From positions 12,437,618 through 12,501,617 of the forward strand of contig OX438759.1 of the NCBI GenBank assembly GCA_949316235.1: 64,000 nt of DNA, read 5' to 3'. Within the stretch, counting starts at the first letter, position 1, and each line of letters begins with the position of its first letter. Below, in pieces: positions 1 through 12,598 of the stretch. The notes below the pieces were generated by a model that saw nothing but the letters and a program-made list of their open reading frames with translations, was not told the origin of the DNA and made no database searches. A program made the position numbers and the translations under genes. The stretch comes from Oegoconia quadripuncta (Eukaryota; Arthropoda; Insecta; Lepidoptera; Autostichidae).

Positions 1-769
1 AGTTCGTGAAGGTTCTGATATTTCCAGAGCGACGGGTAACTTTTTCTTCATCAGCGAGCTTTCTTGGAGCTTTAGTTACAGTTAAATTTCCGTTGGCAAT
101 CTATTTTCTTTTCAAACCCCGACGAAAAACGCCGGGTGTTGTCTTTGTGTCCAGTCTCTGCCCGACGTACCTCAGTAATGCGTGGTCGGATTTGAGTGCA
201 GTTTTTTTTTATATTAAAGACTAAACGAGGGGACATATTTTATGGACATCGGTTAAACCTTTTCAAAGCTTTTAACAGAGTTTTTTTGATGTATTTTGAT
301 GATACATATGTCTTCGAAAGACTATTCTTTCGAAGATTTCTATATTTTCAAGCGATAGGGTTCTTAGCCATGTTTTATAAAAAGCCATTAAGCCATTTCG
401 AAAATAAGCTTTTACCACATCTGGTTTGATTTATCTGGGTGATAATAATCGCTTGTTTCAATTGTTATAGACTTTGTTTGTTACCTAATATTACTGTATT
501 TGTTTACACAAATCTGTCAAACAATAGAGGTGTATATCAAATTAATTACCGACTATCGTGATCAGGGTATCCTGAAAATCAACGTCATCAATTCGACGAT
601 TGATTAACCTAGGGATTTGAATTTTTGACCTATCGCACCTATACCCACCTCTAATAGTTAATTGAGCTTAATTTTTGCATATTTATCTTCCGTCTAGTGA
701 GAGGAAATACTAAATGCCTCTTTTGACAATTTTATTATTAATATCATTATTATTGTTATTTACACAATA
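1..769. other. Non-coding stretch left of the first SINE
   Basis: I see no gene here. The short open frames lack recognisable domains. Positions 115-265 belong to repeat C (separate entry). The remainder is AT-rich and featureless to me. Because Pellino exons lie on the + strand to the right, this stretch is probably upstream intron or flank of Pellino. Confidence 0.5.
115..265 (+). repeat. Repeat C, copy 1
   Basis: The block beginning with 'aaaccccgacgaaaaacg' and running through 'atgcgtggtcggatttgagtgcag' matches, in reverse complement, 48636-48832 and partly 13200-13342. The shared blocks are the 'ccccgacgaaaaacg' start, the 'gcgtggtc.gatttgagtgc' middle and the 'atcggttaa' end. The class is unknown; it looks like the 3' part of a dispersed element. 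Confidence 0.65.
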
Positions 770-1103
770 CCGCCTCCGTGGCTCAATGTAAATAAGATTG
801 GGTTTACGTTACGGAGGTCGCGGGTTCGAACCCCAGCGGGGGGTATATATTTAGTAATCGGTATGGTTAGTGGTAGGGCATATTAAATGTCCGCCTGGCT
901 AGCTACCACCATCTTATCTAAATCTGCCGTCAAACAGCAATGTTAATAGCATTGTTGTGTTCCGGTTGTCAGAGATTAAGATAGCCAGTTCCCCAAATAA
1001 CACGGGGTTTCCGGGTTAGTACGCTACCACCTTCGGCCTCATCTTCACTTAACATCAGGTGTGATTGAGGTCAAGTGCCAACCCGTTGTGCATTAAAAAA
1101 AAA
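770..1103 (+). repeat. SINE family A, near full length
   Basis: This is a tRNA-derived SINE. Its head 'cctccgtggctcaatg' resembles a pol III A box, and 'ggttcgaacccc' (about 823-834) is a B box. A conserved body follows ('ggtggtagggcat', 'tgtccgcctggctagctacc', 'tgttgtgttccggttgtcagag', 'catcaggtgtgattgaggtc'), ending at an A-run. The same order recurs at 8354, 16627, 28412, 45650, 51808(-) and 54988(-). Confidence 0.9.
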
Positions 1104-2334
1104 TTAAAAGTTTTGACTAATAATTTATGACTGTTACGTAATTTAAGAATTTGAATTAAATTTAATGCAATACAATTTTACAACTTTATTTCAATATTCC
1201 AATATTGTTTCAATAATAAATAGCGATAATGATGATATTATGATAATAATGTATAGTACTATAACAAGTAAATGTAAGTTAGGAATGTAACAACAATTTA
1301 ATTTTAATTTGCACTTATTTCATTTGATTTAACGTATCTTGTTATCTGACAATATTTTGTTCTCAGAAGTTAAATTTTAAATCTCTAGAATGCGTTGGAA
1401 TTTAAAAAAAAGATACCTTTTTATAATAAATATTGTACCTTTGACTATGTCTTTTTGACTATTTACGTTACTGTTTCTTACTCTTTGTTTCACGTTTTCA
1501 TACTATTTTCACCAATAAAGAACCAACTTTTTGTCTCATTACAGTCCACAAATCACAAACGTATTGATTTAATTTGATGCTTAAATATCAATATTTATTA
1601 CTATTTTATGTGGTTTCGGCACGTGAAAAGAATAGAACCAATCAATCTCTTCACGTGGGTGTCGTAAAATGCGACTAAGGCGACTACAAAACATGAGTAT
1701 TAATAGATTTGCACGTTATAACGGCGACTGTCACGTGTTCAGTATATTTCGAAACGTGAATCGTCGATGTTGTTTCAAGCATTAATCTTTCAGTGTTTGG
1801 ATACCCAAACGCATTAGTTTGGGATATCTCTGACCACTCGTGCCTTTATGTATGTATGGATTATAAAAATGTCTTATGTAACTAATTTTTCTATTTATGA
1901 ACGATATATATCAGTTTTATTATGAGAGATACTTAGAAAATCTTCGAAGACGTCGGTAGGTACCTACGACTTCCGGGTTCTCGTAATGACGAAACATAAT
2001 ACCGTGAAATTGCTTTTCCGCAACAACGACAAAATAATTTATTAACGGCCACTTTCTTCCAATTTAGTTAGATTTAGTCCCAAGTTGCGATGAATTTATG
2101 TTAATTTGACTCTTCAGTCTTCGGGTTTTCGGAGTTTATTAGTTTCTATAAAGTACAAGATTATTTTTGTAATTTGTGTAATTATTAGTCCGCTGATGAT
2201 CATTGATTCAATCCAATGCGACCCTTTTTAAAAACCAGCAAAAAATACACTTTAAATAATAAATAATTACAACAAAAGAAACAAGACAACAATATATTAC
2301 GGCAGCTTTAGCACTAAAAGCGATCTCTATAAAT
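1104..2334. other. Non-coding, no gene seen
   Basis: AT-rich sequence without a supportable gene. Positions about 1607-1690 ('ttcggcacgtgaaaag ... gtcgtaaaatgcgactaagg') resemble a degraded LINE 3' tail type that recurs in reverse near 47591-47640. Confidence 0.4.
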
Positions 2335-2470
2335 TTATACTATAAATGCAAACATCCATAACTCGGGCACACATGCCCGTATTGATCATACATATACCCT
2401 CAGCGGAATTCGAAACCGTGACCTCTAGGCATAGTGGTGAGGGTTTTTAACCACTACACCAAACTGTTAA
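2335..2470 (-). repeat. SINE family B1 (truncated)
   Basis: Read on the - strand, this has a tRNA-like head with 'tttggtgtagtggtt' as A-box-like sequence, then a degraded B box, then the family body ('atgtatgatcaatacgggca', 'cccgagttatggatgttt'). The better-preserved relatives are 37775-37990 and 53059-53335. Confidence 0.75.
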
Positions 2471-2594
2471 AAATAAACGTTTAGAAGTTAAAGTTTTAAT
2501 ACAATACTTTTAAATTTCTTAGGTAAAATTTACTTTTAAAAGCAGTCGCCTTTATAAACTACCAGGAGTACCTATAAGTCTTCCCTCGAGAAGA

Positions 2595-2668
2595 AACTCA
2601 ATGTAAGTTTAAAGTTGCTCTTCGAGGAGAAGCCTAATAAACTTAATGTAAGTATAAAGTTGCTCTTT
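2595..2668 (+). repeat. Short tandem duplication, period 45 bp
   Basis: The block 'aactcaatgtaagtttaaag' plus 'ttgctctt' at 2595 recurs with two substitutions at 2640, a period of 45 bp. Confidence 0.8.
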
Positions 2669-2670
2669 TT

Positions 2671-4104
2671 AATGTCAATATACTCGATGAGTACTCGATT
2701 TTAAATACAAATCAGAGAAACGACACTACAATTAGTTTCATACACTTGATAAAAAGCTCACTCTGGTAATCAGTCGCGTATAATTTGACATGTGTAAGTC
2801 ACTAATAGTATAAAACAGTGTCGCTGTCTGCTTATCCGTTTCTCCGTTTACTTCTAAACCACGTAATTTTCTACTACTACAATTTTCTACGGTTTTCACA
2901 ATCATTAACGAATTTCTCCTGGAAGGTTTATACGTATCATGCATATTATATTTATGAAAAGTAATTGCACCTGCGCGAAACCGGGGCTGGTCGCCAGTAT
3001 GTCGACGGGGATGCAAACTTTACTAATAGCCTTATTTATTCCTACATTATTGGAAACTTGGCTGCTCAGAGCAGATGCTTAGGTTGTATTAGGTTGCTTT
3101 GAATACCACCGAGGAGTCAACGCGCTGCTCTCTACTTAAGCGTAGTTCCATATAGTATTAGGAAATATCCGCCATATCTAACGATCCACTTAAGCATTTC
3201 ATAAAATGGCTAATTCAACGATCTGCCTGCGACATATACATTGCCCATTAAAAGATTTACAATGTGAAGTCGGCTACCATAAATACGCAACTAACTATAG
3301 CCTCCATTTTATGCCTCACTGTTTTTAGTGAATAAAGTTTGCTTTTCTTTGGCATATAACAAATTCTAATAAATGCATTGAGATGCTACCCGACTAAAAT
3401 GTCTATGTGAACTAAAGAAGTTATGTACCTATGTTGAACGCACTTCTACTGTTCTATTGATAAAGAGAAATTGTATTTTCGTAGTCGGGATTTGTAGTCG
3501 TATATTTTGTATTTTGCGGGCGCCATATTGGATTAGTTACCATAAAATTTAAGATACTGTGACACTCTGGTGATCCATACCTGGTACTTAAAAACGCGAA
3601 AAACATTACCCTCCTTTCGGTGCCGTCGGCTAAAAATAGAATTTATAACTATGAATTGAATAATGTGCCCTTAAAATTCTATTTTAGGAACGAAATTTTC
3701 GTACCTATGTTTGCAAGTGTTTTTCCCTAAATATACTTGCCTAAATACATTCATGATGAGTGAATATCGTTTCAAAATGGTTACGTAACTCGTCGACGAG
3801 CAGTCTAATTCAATTAAAGGAGGAAATGCTATCCCAACGGTAGATGCAGTCTAACAAGATTAAAAGGGTCAGTCTAAACGCCAATATCTGGACGTTTCAT
3901 AGATGTGTATCTATCGTAGGTAACTTATTATTAGGTCCTTACCTATGAAATAATAATAAAATATAATATAATAATATTAATTACTTTGACCAAGTGAAAG
4001 AAAAGCTGAATGCCGTGTCGTACCAAGAGGTTAAAACGAGGGCGGAAAGTAGAGACATGGTCGTTACTCCACCGACAAGAGCATAGCTCTTAAATTGAAG
4101 AAGA
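2671..4104. other. Non-coding, no gene seen
   Basis: No supportable gene. The frame at 2738-3016(-) has no recognised domain. A short 'cattaccctcctttcgg' block near 3606 is a dispersed motif also seen, in either orientation, near 15215, 43095 and 52685; its class is unknown. Confidence 0.4.
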
Positions 4105-4502
4105 CCTATGAAATTGGCGTTTTGTATGAAGAATTTCATCAAGACTGTTTTCTCCATACAAACATTTTTGATATTTTTTTGGGAACGGCAAATCCAAATT
4201 TAGCTAAACTTTGTGTGTATTATCGAATTACATTAAGTTAAGTATAGGCAGCGTTAATTTTTAAAAGTAACCGCTTTATAAAAGTTTCAGCGAATCTAAG
4301 AAATGATTATGGGAAGCACGTGAAAAGAGCTATGTTAAAATTTATTTTATTATGTGATTTAGCCCAGAGATTAAAAAATATTCCTGTGAAACCTTGAAAT
4401 AATATTCCATTTTCCAAATAAAAAACAAATTTGGATATAGCTTTGAAAATCGCAGGAATTGGTACATATGAATAACGAAGAAAAAAAACTCCATTTCATA
4501 GG
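4105..4502. mobile_element. Tc1/mariner-type MITE, copy 1
   Basis: Terminal inverted repeats start 'cctatgaaattgg' at the left and end 'ccatttcatagg' at the right. The right end is followed by TA, consistent with a TA target duplication (the left TA has decayed). About 400 bp with no coding. The same internal order, including 'gggaacggcaaatccaaatt' and 'ggcagcgttaatttttaaaa', is found at 12599-12948, which lacks a block of about 50 bp present here. Confidence 0.85.
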
Positions 4503-4586
4503 TAAAGACCCAATATTTAATTACCATCTAGAAAAACTGAAAAAACTTATTATTGAAATGTTGTGTAGATTCGGCACTCAAATAGA

Positions 4587-4614
<28 letters not shown>
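4587..4614. repeat. (AT)n microsatellite
   Basis: About 14 uninterrupted AT dinucleotides. Confidence 0.95.
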
Positions 4615-4617
<3 letters not shown>

Positions 4618-5574
4618 ATTGTTTCACTGTAATGTAGTTTAACTGCGTGTATATTGTTTCCGGATCCCTGCTATTCGAACCGAAACAATGGCACTTTCTC
4701 CCAATTTATCAGCTTTATTACCCGGACACGAGCCACTGGGCCCCGGACCCCCTTTATCTCGATGCCCCGTTCTTCGCACTTCATAAGTAAAATTGATTTC
4801 TTGCGCAGTGACCTAAATGTGTAAGCTGTACAGTCGCTCGTTGCGAAAAATTAGGTATGTAAAGTTGATCGATGAAATGCTAATAGATGTCATGTCTGTG
4901 GGCCGTAAGAACTTAAGTATGTACAACGGTAAGAGAATCGATCGCTAACAAACTGTTCTGGTTTGGACTTGCGAGTTTTGGCATGACAACCAAACTGAGG
5001 CATCTCCCACACAATACTTTGTTTTGCATGTTACCATGTATGTGGTTTAATGTTGACATCTTTGTTAGTACAGCGAACAAACATTTCTATGTCTGATTGT
5101 TCTTAATGTTTAACTGAACATAGACCGAAGGCGATAAATTACAATGTTTAAGTAAAAAATTGTCGAGAAACCTGTATTGTTATTATGAGATAACCTTATA
5201 AACAATTCGATTTCCAATATATTTCTATGGATGAGAAACATTACTGATTTTGTAGTTTATACAACTGCAAAAGGGTCATTACATCGGCTTGGTTCGTAAT
5301 ACATAGCACGACCTTTCGCAGTATTTTTTTCTAATAGAAAATTTTAAACAAATAATCAACATTGTCAATGGCGAAAAATTTGTACGGCCCACATAAATTA
5401 TATACCTACTTCTGTGGCGCGGCCCTACTAGCCACACGCTACTGCACAGGGGCCATCCAACCTCTTAGTAGCGTCTGCTGCCCTGGTAGTTTTTAAGTAT
5501 GGACGCGGCACAAATATCACTCGGAAAAGTGTCTAACTTTTGGTTTAAAACTAAGAAATTTACGAGATGGAATT
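4615..5574. other. Non-coding, no gene seen
   Basis: Nothing recognisable. A slightly GC-richer patch around 4720-4770 has no coding support. Confidence 0.4.
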
Positions 5575-5893
5575 TTTCTTTTTAATCTTATTTCTTTTTA
5601 AGAGGGTTTATTCAAATACTGAATATGCGCCACCCTCATCATTGAATACAAAGTAGTACCTAGTTACCTATGTAAATCATATATTCCTAATTCTAATACA
5701 TAGCTCTACCATTTTGTATACCCTTCTGGCATCTTCCGACAACGGGGCTGCCAAAGTGCTGTTAAAAATAGCTAAATTGTGGCTCCATTGGGATACAACC
5801 TGACGGTGTTGGACAGCGATCGGTCGCATTCAGCGAGGATATAGTGTACGTCTTCCACTACATTGCAAACAGCGCAATTGGGAGTCTTAGTTT
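5575..5893 (-). pseudogene. LINE 3' end fragment (R1/Jockey-like)
   Basis: On the - strand, 5893 to about 5770 translates to a cysteine-rich stretch containing CAVCNVVEDVHYILAEC. This C-x2-C...H-x4-C finger is typical of the C-terminal end of ORF2 in R1/Jockey-group non-LTR retrotransposons. The frame is then closed by a stop. The 3' tail ('agagggtttattcaaatact', 'ccaccctcat' on the + strand) is shared with 7015-7297. There is no reverse transcriptase domain, so this is a 5'-truncated dead copy. The clade assignment is tentative. Confidence 0.75.
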
Positions 5894-7014
5894 GAGATGG
5901 AAGTGGTCAAAATAATAACACTGTTTTTAAAATACGTCGTTATGTAGATGTGAACTCTGAAAAATTATTACATTAAACTTGACCTGTCTGTCATCCTTAA
6001 ATTCTATGTATCGGAAACAATGGATAAAACAGTAATACTAGACGTCTTGGTTGTCGTCGCGTCGGTGCATGTGGTAGAAAAACTATTAGTTACGTCACAG
6101 TCGCATCAGACGTTACAGCACGTTATACAATAACAGCTTGCACTTGTGCAGCTTCCCATGCGTTCGTGCCATCGGCCCATTTGCTCGTTTCTTGCTGCGG
6201 TGTTACCGGTTTGGCTCGCCGTGTACAATGCGATCTATAGTTAAATACATGGATAGTTATCTATATTGTTTGATACAGAGATTTGAACTTTGAGCCATTG
6301 ATATGTGAGAACTGTGGTGGTCAATCCACCTGATGTGAATAATCGCGATATAAAAAAAAATGTTTATTCTATAAACAATCGAAAGTTCGTTGAGCTGATT
6401 GTATGACGTCAAAAGATATAATATAATTCTCAAACGTTCAATACAATGAACTAATCTTATCAACCTTTTGTTCTTTCTTTTCCATGCTGTCTCCTCAAAT
6501 ATATATAGAGAAAGACTACGAGAATTAAAATACAAGATAAATTAGCGGAATGATGAGAATTCCTTCTTTTTTGTTCTTTATTTGACCCGTATCTAAATGA
6601 TTTTTTTTTAATAATACAATAATCACTCTTGTCTCAAGTTTGTTAAAGTTTATTTACAATCAGTTGTTATAGACTTCTACTATTTTATTAACTGCTATTG
6701 ATGCCAATAAATACTTTATTAGGTTATCAAAAAGTTATATTGCACTATAAATGAATAATATTATTATTATTACGATTAATAAAGTGGAATGACTTACGAA
6801 AGTCACATAAAGGAGCGAGTTGACTTGATATTTAGTTTACGAGGAAGTATATCGTTTCTTGTCATGAATATAGGTCTTGGGCTCGAGTTGGGGATTTTAT
6901 GGCTCTGTTCTATTGAAAAACGCTGGACAACTAGCGTCTTCGCTAAATATGACCATAATTTAGCAGCACTGTTAACCTCTTTCTAGCACCAGCCCTGTTT
7001 TATCTACAAAACGC
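5894..7014. other. Non-coding, no gene seen
   Basis: AT-rich with chance frames at 6257-6535(-) and 6789-6986(+) that have no recognisable domain. Confidence 0.4.
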
Positions 7015-7297
7015 TTTTTTTTAATCTTTATTTATTTATAGAGGGTTTTATCTATAACAGCATATGCCACCCTCATAGGTAATCTAGGCTTAGGACACCT
7101 TATCTTCTACTTATACCTAGCTTAACAATTTTATATAAAGTTCTGGCTTCCCTTGAATTAGGGAGAGACAAGATGCTATTGCACCAACCGACATGGCCAA
7201 CATGTCTGTTTCTAATTTGAAACCTTTCGACTTCGATTCGGACACATTTGTCTTTTTCATCTTTTTGAACAACTTTTATTTTGTATGAATTACGCAA
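7015..7297 (-). pseudogene. LINE 3' end fragment, second copy
   Basis: The + strand left end ('tttttaatctttatttattt', 'agagggttttatc', 'atgccaccctcat') matches the tail of the 5575-5893 fragment. Upstream on the - strand a frame reads ...VGWCNSILSLPNSREARTLY..., resembling the extreme C-terminus of Jockey/R1-type ORF2. It is a short dead fragment. Confidence 0.65.
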
Positions 7298-8353
7298 TAA
7301 AATACAGGACTTGGATGCTACCGATCATGTATTTCCTTGACATTTTCTCGATGGAAACAAAATCCAGAATGACGTCTGAAAGTACATATAAAGGGCTGGC
7401 AAAACGTAAATAATTAGGTACCTAGATGTAGAATCTTTGAGTGATTATTAAACCTGCTTGTGTGATGATCTAGTGCTTGTGTTTTGCGTTTTCAAAATAT
7501 ACCTTCCTTTCGGAATAACAAGGCAATACCTATGTTTTTGCGAGCGCGAGAAGCGAAAAGTACCGTATAAACTTACACAAACATACACTATTTATAAGGA
7601 TCGCGAAATCACAGATTTGATGGTACTGGGAACCGGCGGATACCGCCGTAGGCCACGTCTAGAAAAACACCGTTGCAAAACACCGTGAATTTGAGTAACA
7701 TTTGAATGTTAACTAACTGTTTTTTGACTGAAAAAAATACGTAGTAATCTTTATATTAGATAGGATTGATGTGGTCGTTGCAAATTTTTTTACAGGATTT
7801 TGGAAAAAAAAATTAGCCTTATTTTTCCAGTTGCAATCATATTACTTTTGCAATCTTTAAGATTATTGAATGCCGTGGTTCACTTACTTTTTTAACACTT
7901 TCACGGACAGTGAACCAGACACAATAGAGGATTTATTATTATTACGTCTATAGACGTTCAGTGTCCGCAAAAAAATAATTTTATTTTATAAAAAAAAAAT
8001 TATTTTTCTGAGCTAATTTCTACCTTAAGTACCTATGTCGCACAGTAAGCGTGGTATGTGAGATAGTAAATAGAATTTAACGTTATCTTATGTCTATCTT
8101 CGTGTCTTCATTCCTATAATGATTCTCACGGAAGTTTAGTTTCCCATTGGCGGTTATTGAATCTATGGGTATTTCTAACAATTAACCTATTGTTATGAAG
8201 CGAGTGGCACTTGACCCGCTGACAGATTGTATCTTTTATTGTTACATTGATCTTTGTTTTATAGGACGGGTGTAAGTGGCTTGTTACCTGCGTATCTGCC
8301 TAGAACTTATATATGTTATCACAAAATAATGGGTAGCTGGTTTACAGGAGCTA
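7298..8353. other. Non-coding, no gene seen
   Basis: No supportable gene. The 76-codon frame at 7458-7688 has no recognisable domain. Confidence 0.4.
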
Positions 8354-8686
8354 ACCGCCTCCGTGGCTCAATGTAAACAACATTGGGTTTACGTTTCGGA
8401 ACTCGCGGGTTCGATCTCCAGCGGGGTACATGTTTAAGTACTCGGTTTTGTTGGTGGTAGGGCATTTTAAATGTCCGCCTGGCTAGCTACCACCATCTTA
8501 TCTAAATCTGCCGCCAAGCAGCAATGTTAATAGCATTGTTGTGTTCCGGTTGTCAGAGATAAGATAGCCAGTCCCCCAAATGTGTTGGGGTTTCCGGGTC
8601 AGTACGATTTCACCTTCGACCGCATCTTCACTTAACATCAGGTGTGATTGAGGTCAAGTACCAACCCGTTATGCATAAAAAAAAAT
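8354..8686 (+). repeat. SINE family A, near full length
   Basis: Same order of head, B box ('gggttcgatctcc'), body and A-run as the 770-1103 copy, with scattered substitutions. It ends in 'atgcataaaaaaaaat'. Confidence 0.9.
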
Positions 8687-9282
8687 AGCTAAGCTATCAC
8701 AGGCATTATGTCCGTGAGATACTACTATTCTGAAGCATTTTATTGATTATTTAAACAATTATCGCATTGATATATGGACAGACAAACAACGACCAATGTC
8801 ACTTACAATTTAAGTTATTTTCGTAATATGTATAAAATTATCAATGAATGTCCATTTCGAAGTCAGTCATTTTGAGGGAAGCTTATACTCAGATCATTTT
8901 ATGATCTTAGCTTACCACCAGGTATCTACTTATCTTACAAACCCAGATCATGTTGGTATTTCGGCTCGATTCTTAAGATAACATGATGTAGTTACTTTTT
9001 ATTTTTTTCAATACAATTACTTGCGACCGTTCCGTAAGATCTTTCTTTGTCCCTGTTGCAGTTATCTCATTTTGGGGCATATAAAAACGACTTGGCATCT
9101 TTCACACTAAATGTTGTCAAACAAAGGTTCTTTGCAAAAATGAATAAAGTATACGTAAAATTCAATTTAATCCACCCAGGTGTTCAAAGTTTACTAAAAG
9201 TGTATTTAATTCACCTAGGTGAATTATCTCAGGTGAATTAAGTTTACGAAGCCGAATGTTTATATAATATTCTTTATCCCAG
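8687..9282. other. Intron upstream of the first visible Pellino exon
   Basis: Intronic by position. It ends in a pyrimidine-rich acceptor ('tattctttatcccag') at 9268-9282. An E-box-containing palindrome lies at 9207-9226 (separate entry). The frame at 9047-9241 has no recognised domain. Confidence 0.6.
9207..9226. other. Perfect 20-bp palindrome with paired E-boxes
   Basis: TAATTCACCTAGGTGAATTA is self-complementary over 20 bp. It contains the core CACCTAGGTG, two overlapping CAGGTG-like half-sites. Related pieces flank it: 'ttaatccacccaggtg' at about 9168 and 'caggtgaattaa' at about 9230. It lies 57 bp before a Pellino exon. Function unknown. Confidence 0.6.
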
Positions 9283-9514
9283 ATACAATGGCGGCCTACC
9301 GGCAGGCGAACGCGGACGGCGTCGAAGCAAATTCGTGTTATACCGGCGACAACAGGCGAACGGTGTTCGGCGATCCAAGCACTACGTGGTGAAGACCCCA
9401 CACAACAGCAAGGCCATCCTCGACGCCAGTCAACACTCCATCTCCTACACCCTCAACCGCAGCCAGGCGGTCATCGTCGAGTACACAGAGGACCCTGACA
9501 CGGATATGTTTCAA
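9283..9514 (+). CDS. Pellino: Pellino E3 ubiquitin ligase, internal exon (FHA region, part 1)
   Basis: The exon reads from the third base of a split codon (9283) through 77 codons, starting YNGGLPAGERGRRRSKF and ending EYTEDPDTDMFQ. This matches the N-terminal, FHA-like substrate-binding domain of Pellino proteins, including the hallmark HSISYTL segment. An AG acceptor lies at 9281-9282 and a 'caa|gtaagt' donor at 9514/9515. Pellino ubiquitylates IRAK/Pelle-family kinases and partners in Toll/IL-1R signalling in the cytoplasm; insects usually have a single gene. The open frame runs 48 bases past the donor, but that part is intron. The exon is GC-richer than its surroundings. The upstream coding exons are not visible in the window. 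Confidence 0.96.
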
Positions 9515-12500
9515 GTAAGTGATAAATGTATTGTTACCTTGATCACGGAGGAGCGCAATTGACCTCTATCTTTAAATGGGGCAACGTCTTATAATGTGAT
9601 TTCACGGAGTTTATGAGATCACCAGGTATTCTTACTTATACCTTAAAAGGTCAACAGCTCTGAAGAAATTCAATTCAAAAACAGCAAGACAGTTTTTCTT
9701 ATACCGCTCCTCAAGTATACTTATTATTACTTTACTTTTTATTTTTCGTCCTGTAAGGCACCAAGAGGATACGAGAAATATTCTTAAAGAATGTGAATTT
9801 AATAATTCACCGACACCTGCCCAGATTTACTCGTAAGTTATTTCTGTATGTTCCTATGACATGTATAATGCTATAAATATATTGAACCTATATTATTTCT
9901 GTGTACAGAAAGCCTTGATCTGTATGCGCAGTGTGAGTTTTGTTTCGTCAAAACTTTATTAACGCGTTCACGTTTACATGAAAAGTATGAAGAAATGTAC
10001 TGGCGGATATTCAATAATATTACTTTTCTCATAGGTGGTAACGTCAGCATCAACATTTAGATGATTTACCGAAGATTCACTAATGCTAAACTGCTTATTC
10101 ACTAATTAAATAATTTAAAAATCATCACACATTCACTTCCACTGCCAAACAATTTGTACTTAAACAATTTCCTTGACTAAGTGTTCCGATTGTTTAGAAA
10201 TGTTGGGACAATATTTACTATCGATGATGTCTGTACTTTTCACGTAGGTGCACGTGGCAAAACTCACACTTGATATATGTATACTGATAACATGAACACC
10301 ATTTTGCCCTAGTCTGTGGAAAACCTTTGTGAAATTGTTATCAAGAAAGTCGCCTATATTGAAACAGTACGAGCAAACTAAATATGAGACAATAGGGATA
10401 CACATTACTTTGTTTCTGGTTTTTACATATTCCTCATGTTCTTTAACAGAATAAACTGTGTATTTCCCCGTTCACATTTTCAGTCCATTATGTTTCAAGA
10501 TTACGAATAGTAGAATAGAGGTATGATTTCAATAAACACATTTCGCAATTTCACATTTCTCGTTTAACAAATATGGAACCGTGATAAAGAAGTTGACAGT
10601 AAACAATAAGTCGGTTGGTATAGAGATGGTGTGAACGCATCCCTCATTTCGAAATCGTGTCAACACGAATTCTAATCGGGGCCCTCCTACGGGACCGCTT
10701 ATCTGGCGGCAGACGGTCTCTGTTTGCGGTACAAAGCGTTTAAACAATGTGCGACATGAGCACAAACAATACGCTTCCATAGCGGTTGCCGAATAGGTGA
10801 TGCCTATTCCATCTCGCGCAGGTTTGGAAATGTGCCACTCGAAACGTTTGAAATCAGAAATGCGTGTAACAAAACGGCCACGAAAATGCTACGAAATAAT
10901 TGAATTTTATTTGAAAAACATTGGTGATGTGCCAGGAAAGCGGTCACGCTGCCGAGTGGGAATGTCCACTTCTGTGTCGAAATGCGTCTTCTCGAGTATT
11001 AGAAATGGGTGGTAAAAAAGTTAATAAACCGATTCCATGGACACACAGACATTTGAAATTCCCCTCCTCAAATCTGCATCTTTCTTTCTTTAAAATATAT
11101 TAAAATGTATATAGTTGAGGTACAGCCTTTTTTTGCTCCTTTTTTTGTATGATTAGAGGTAGGTACCTACTTCGAGAATTTTGTTCTGGTTGTTCAAAAT
11201 GTCCCTGGTATGTCTACGATTCGATATTTTCATAATTTGACACAAAATTGGTTCAGAAAAGAAAGCGATAAATTATGGTTTTCTTTGTAAATATAACTTT
11301 ATTTTTAATAGATAACAGAGGTTATCTGCTTTCTGGTAGAGTAGAGAATCAAGCCATCTTTCCATGGGTATCAAGGTGCTTTAAGGGGTTAGGAATTAAC
11401 ATGATAATAGCCTAATCACGGGCAGTAGCGTCATTGGTTTGAAGCCTTCAAAATCGGTTATTAGACTTATGCACTCAGAGTAAATCACTTGGGTGATCTA
11501 AGTCTACTTACCGTTAGACTTAATGCCTGAAGCGTTGGGTCCAACAGTGGACTGGTAACATAATAAAAAATATGATATTAACAAATGAAAAGTTTTACCA
11601 CCAACGACGTCGCACGTTAAACTTCAAAGGAACTGCGCTTGGTTGCATTTCCATACATTTTTCCTCGAATTAAGTTTATTTTTTACACATGATATAATTA
11701 CAGGTGTCGCATCCTACATCCGGTCCCTAAGAAGATCTATTGCACTGATGCCTCTAATAAGTGGGTCGTACTTTATGTTTCTAGATAGCTAAAAAAAGTA
11801 ATTCTTATAAAATTAGCCAGTACACCTGAAGGTTCGTCAGCTTTGCACGGGTACCGCATATTAACTCATGGAATTAAAAAAACAACAGTGTGTCACACGT
11901 ATACGTTATGAGCCTAAAAAATAGTCCATTTCCTTTTGGTTTGCCGACTAAAGGTCGAAGCACTGGCAAAAAATTTAACTTTTGCCTGTAAAACCGGAAA
12001 ACAGTAACTACAATGGAATATACGAGGACTAATTTATTTTTGTTTTCTAAAATCAAGGATAAGCTGAGTGTATGTTCACTAATTCGGAAGCAGCGTTGAC
12101 TGGATTTCGACCGAGATACCTTTGCAAGGATTTAAAATAATGCAAAAGTGCATTAATAGTAAATAAGTACCACACACATACATACAGTGTTCTATCAAAA
12201 TTCCGAAACTTGCAACATGACCTATACCTATTTATGTAAGTTAGCTTGTTTACTTACATGACTTCGTGAGAACCATTTGTCCCGCTGGATATATCTAATC
12301 GGCACTGCGCACATGGGTTACTGCCCCCCGGAGAGAACAATGCGTTGGTCCCTTACTCGGCAGTTAGGTCGTTACACGTTATCAGTCCTATGTAGATATT
12401 ATAGACGGCTGATAACGGAGATTTTCTTAGGTTAACGCACTCTATTCGGAACTGCGTAGGACGGTTGACGCGAATGGACTTGTTACTTGTGACAAGAGTA

Positions 12501-12598
12501 TATAAGCTTTTGAATATGAAAAATGCTAAAAATGTCGACGAATAATATAATAGGAGTGGGATTTTTTTCTTGGCCCAGATACCGATTAAATATCCTTA
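9515..12598. other. Intronic stretch, no element recognised
   Basis: No repeat family or coding sequence that I can support. Frames at 10160-10405(-), 10529-10780(-) and 10797-11103(+) have no recognised domains. A short 'gtccaacagtggact' block near 11540 resembles the tail of RTE-type LINEs. Confidence 0.4.

Noticed and set aside
770..850. tRNA gene candidates (A and B boxes) at SINE heads
   Set aside because: The tRNA-like part is followed by the same SINE body in every copy, and no complete clover-leaf with acceptor stem is evident. They are SINE promoters, not tRNA genes.
9515..9562. Extension of the Pellino open frame past 9514
   Set aside because: A strong GTAAGT donor lies at 9515 and the protein family continues with the exon at 62524.
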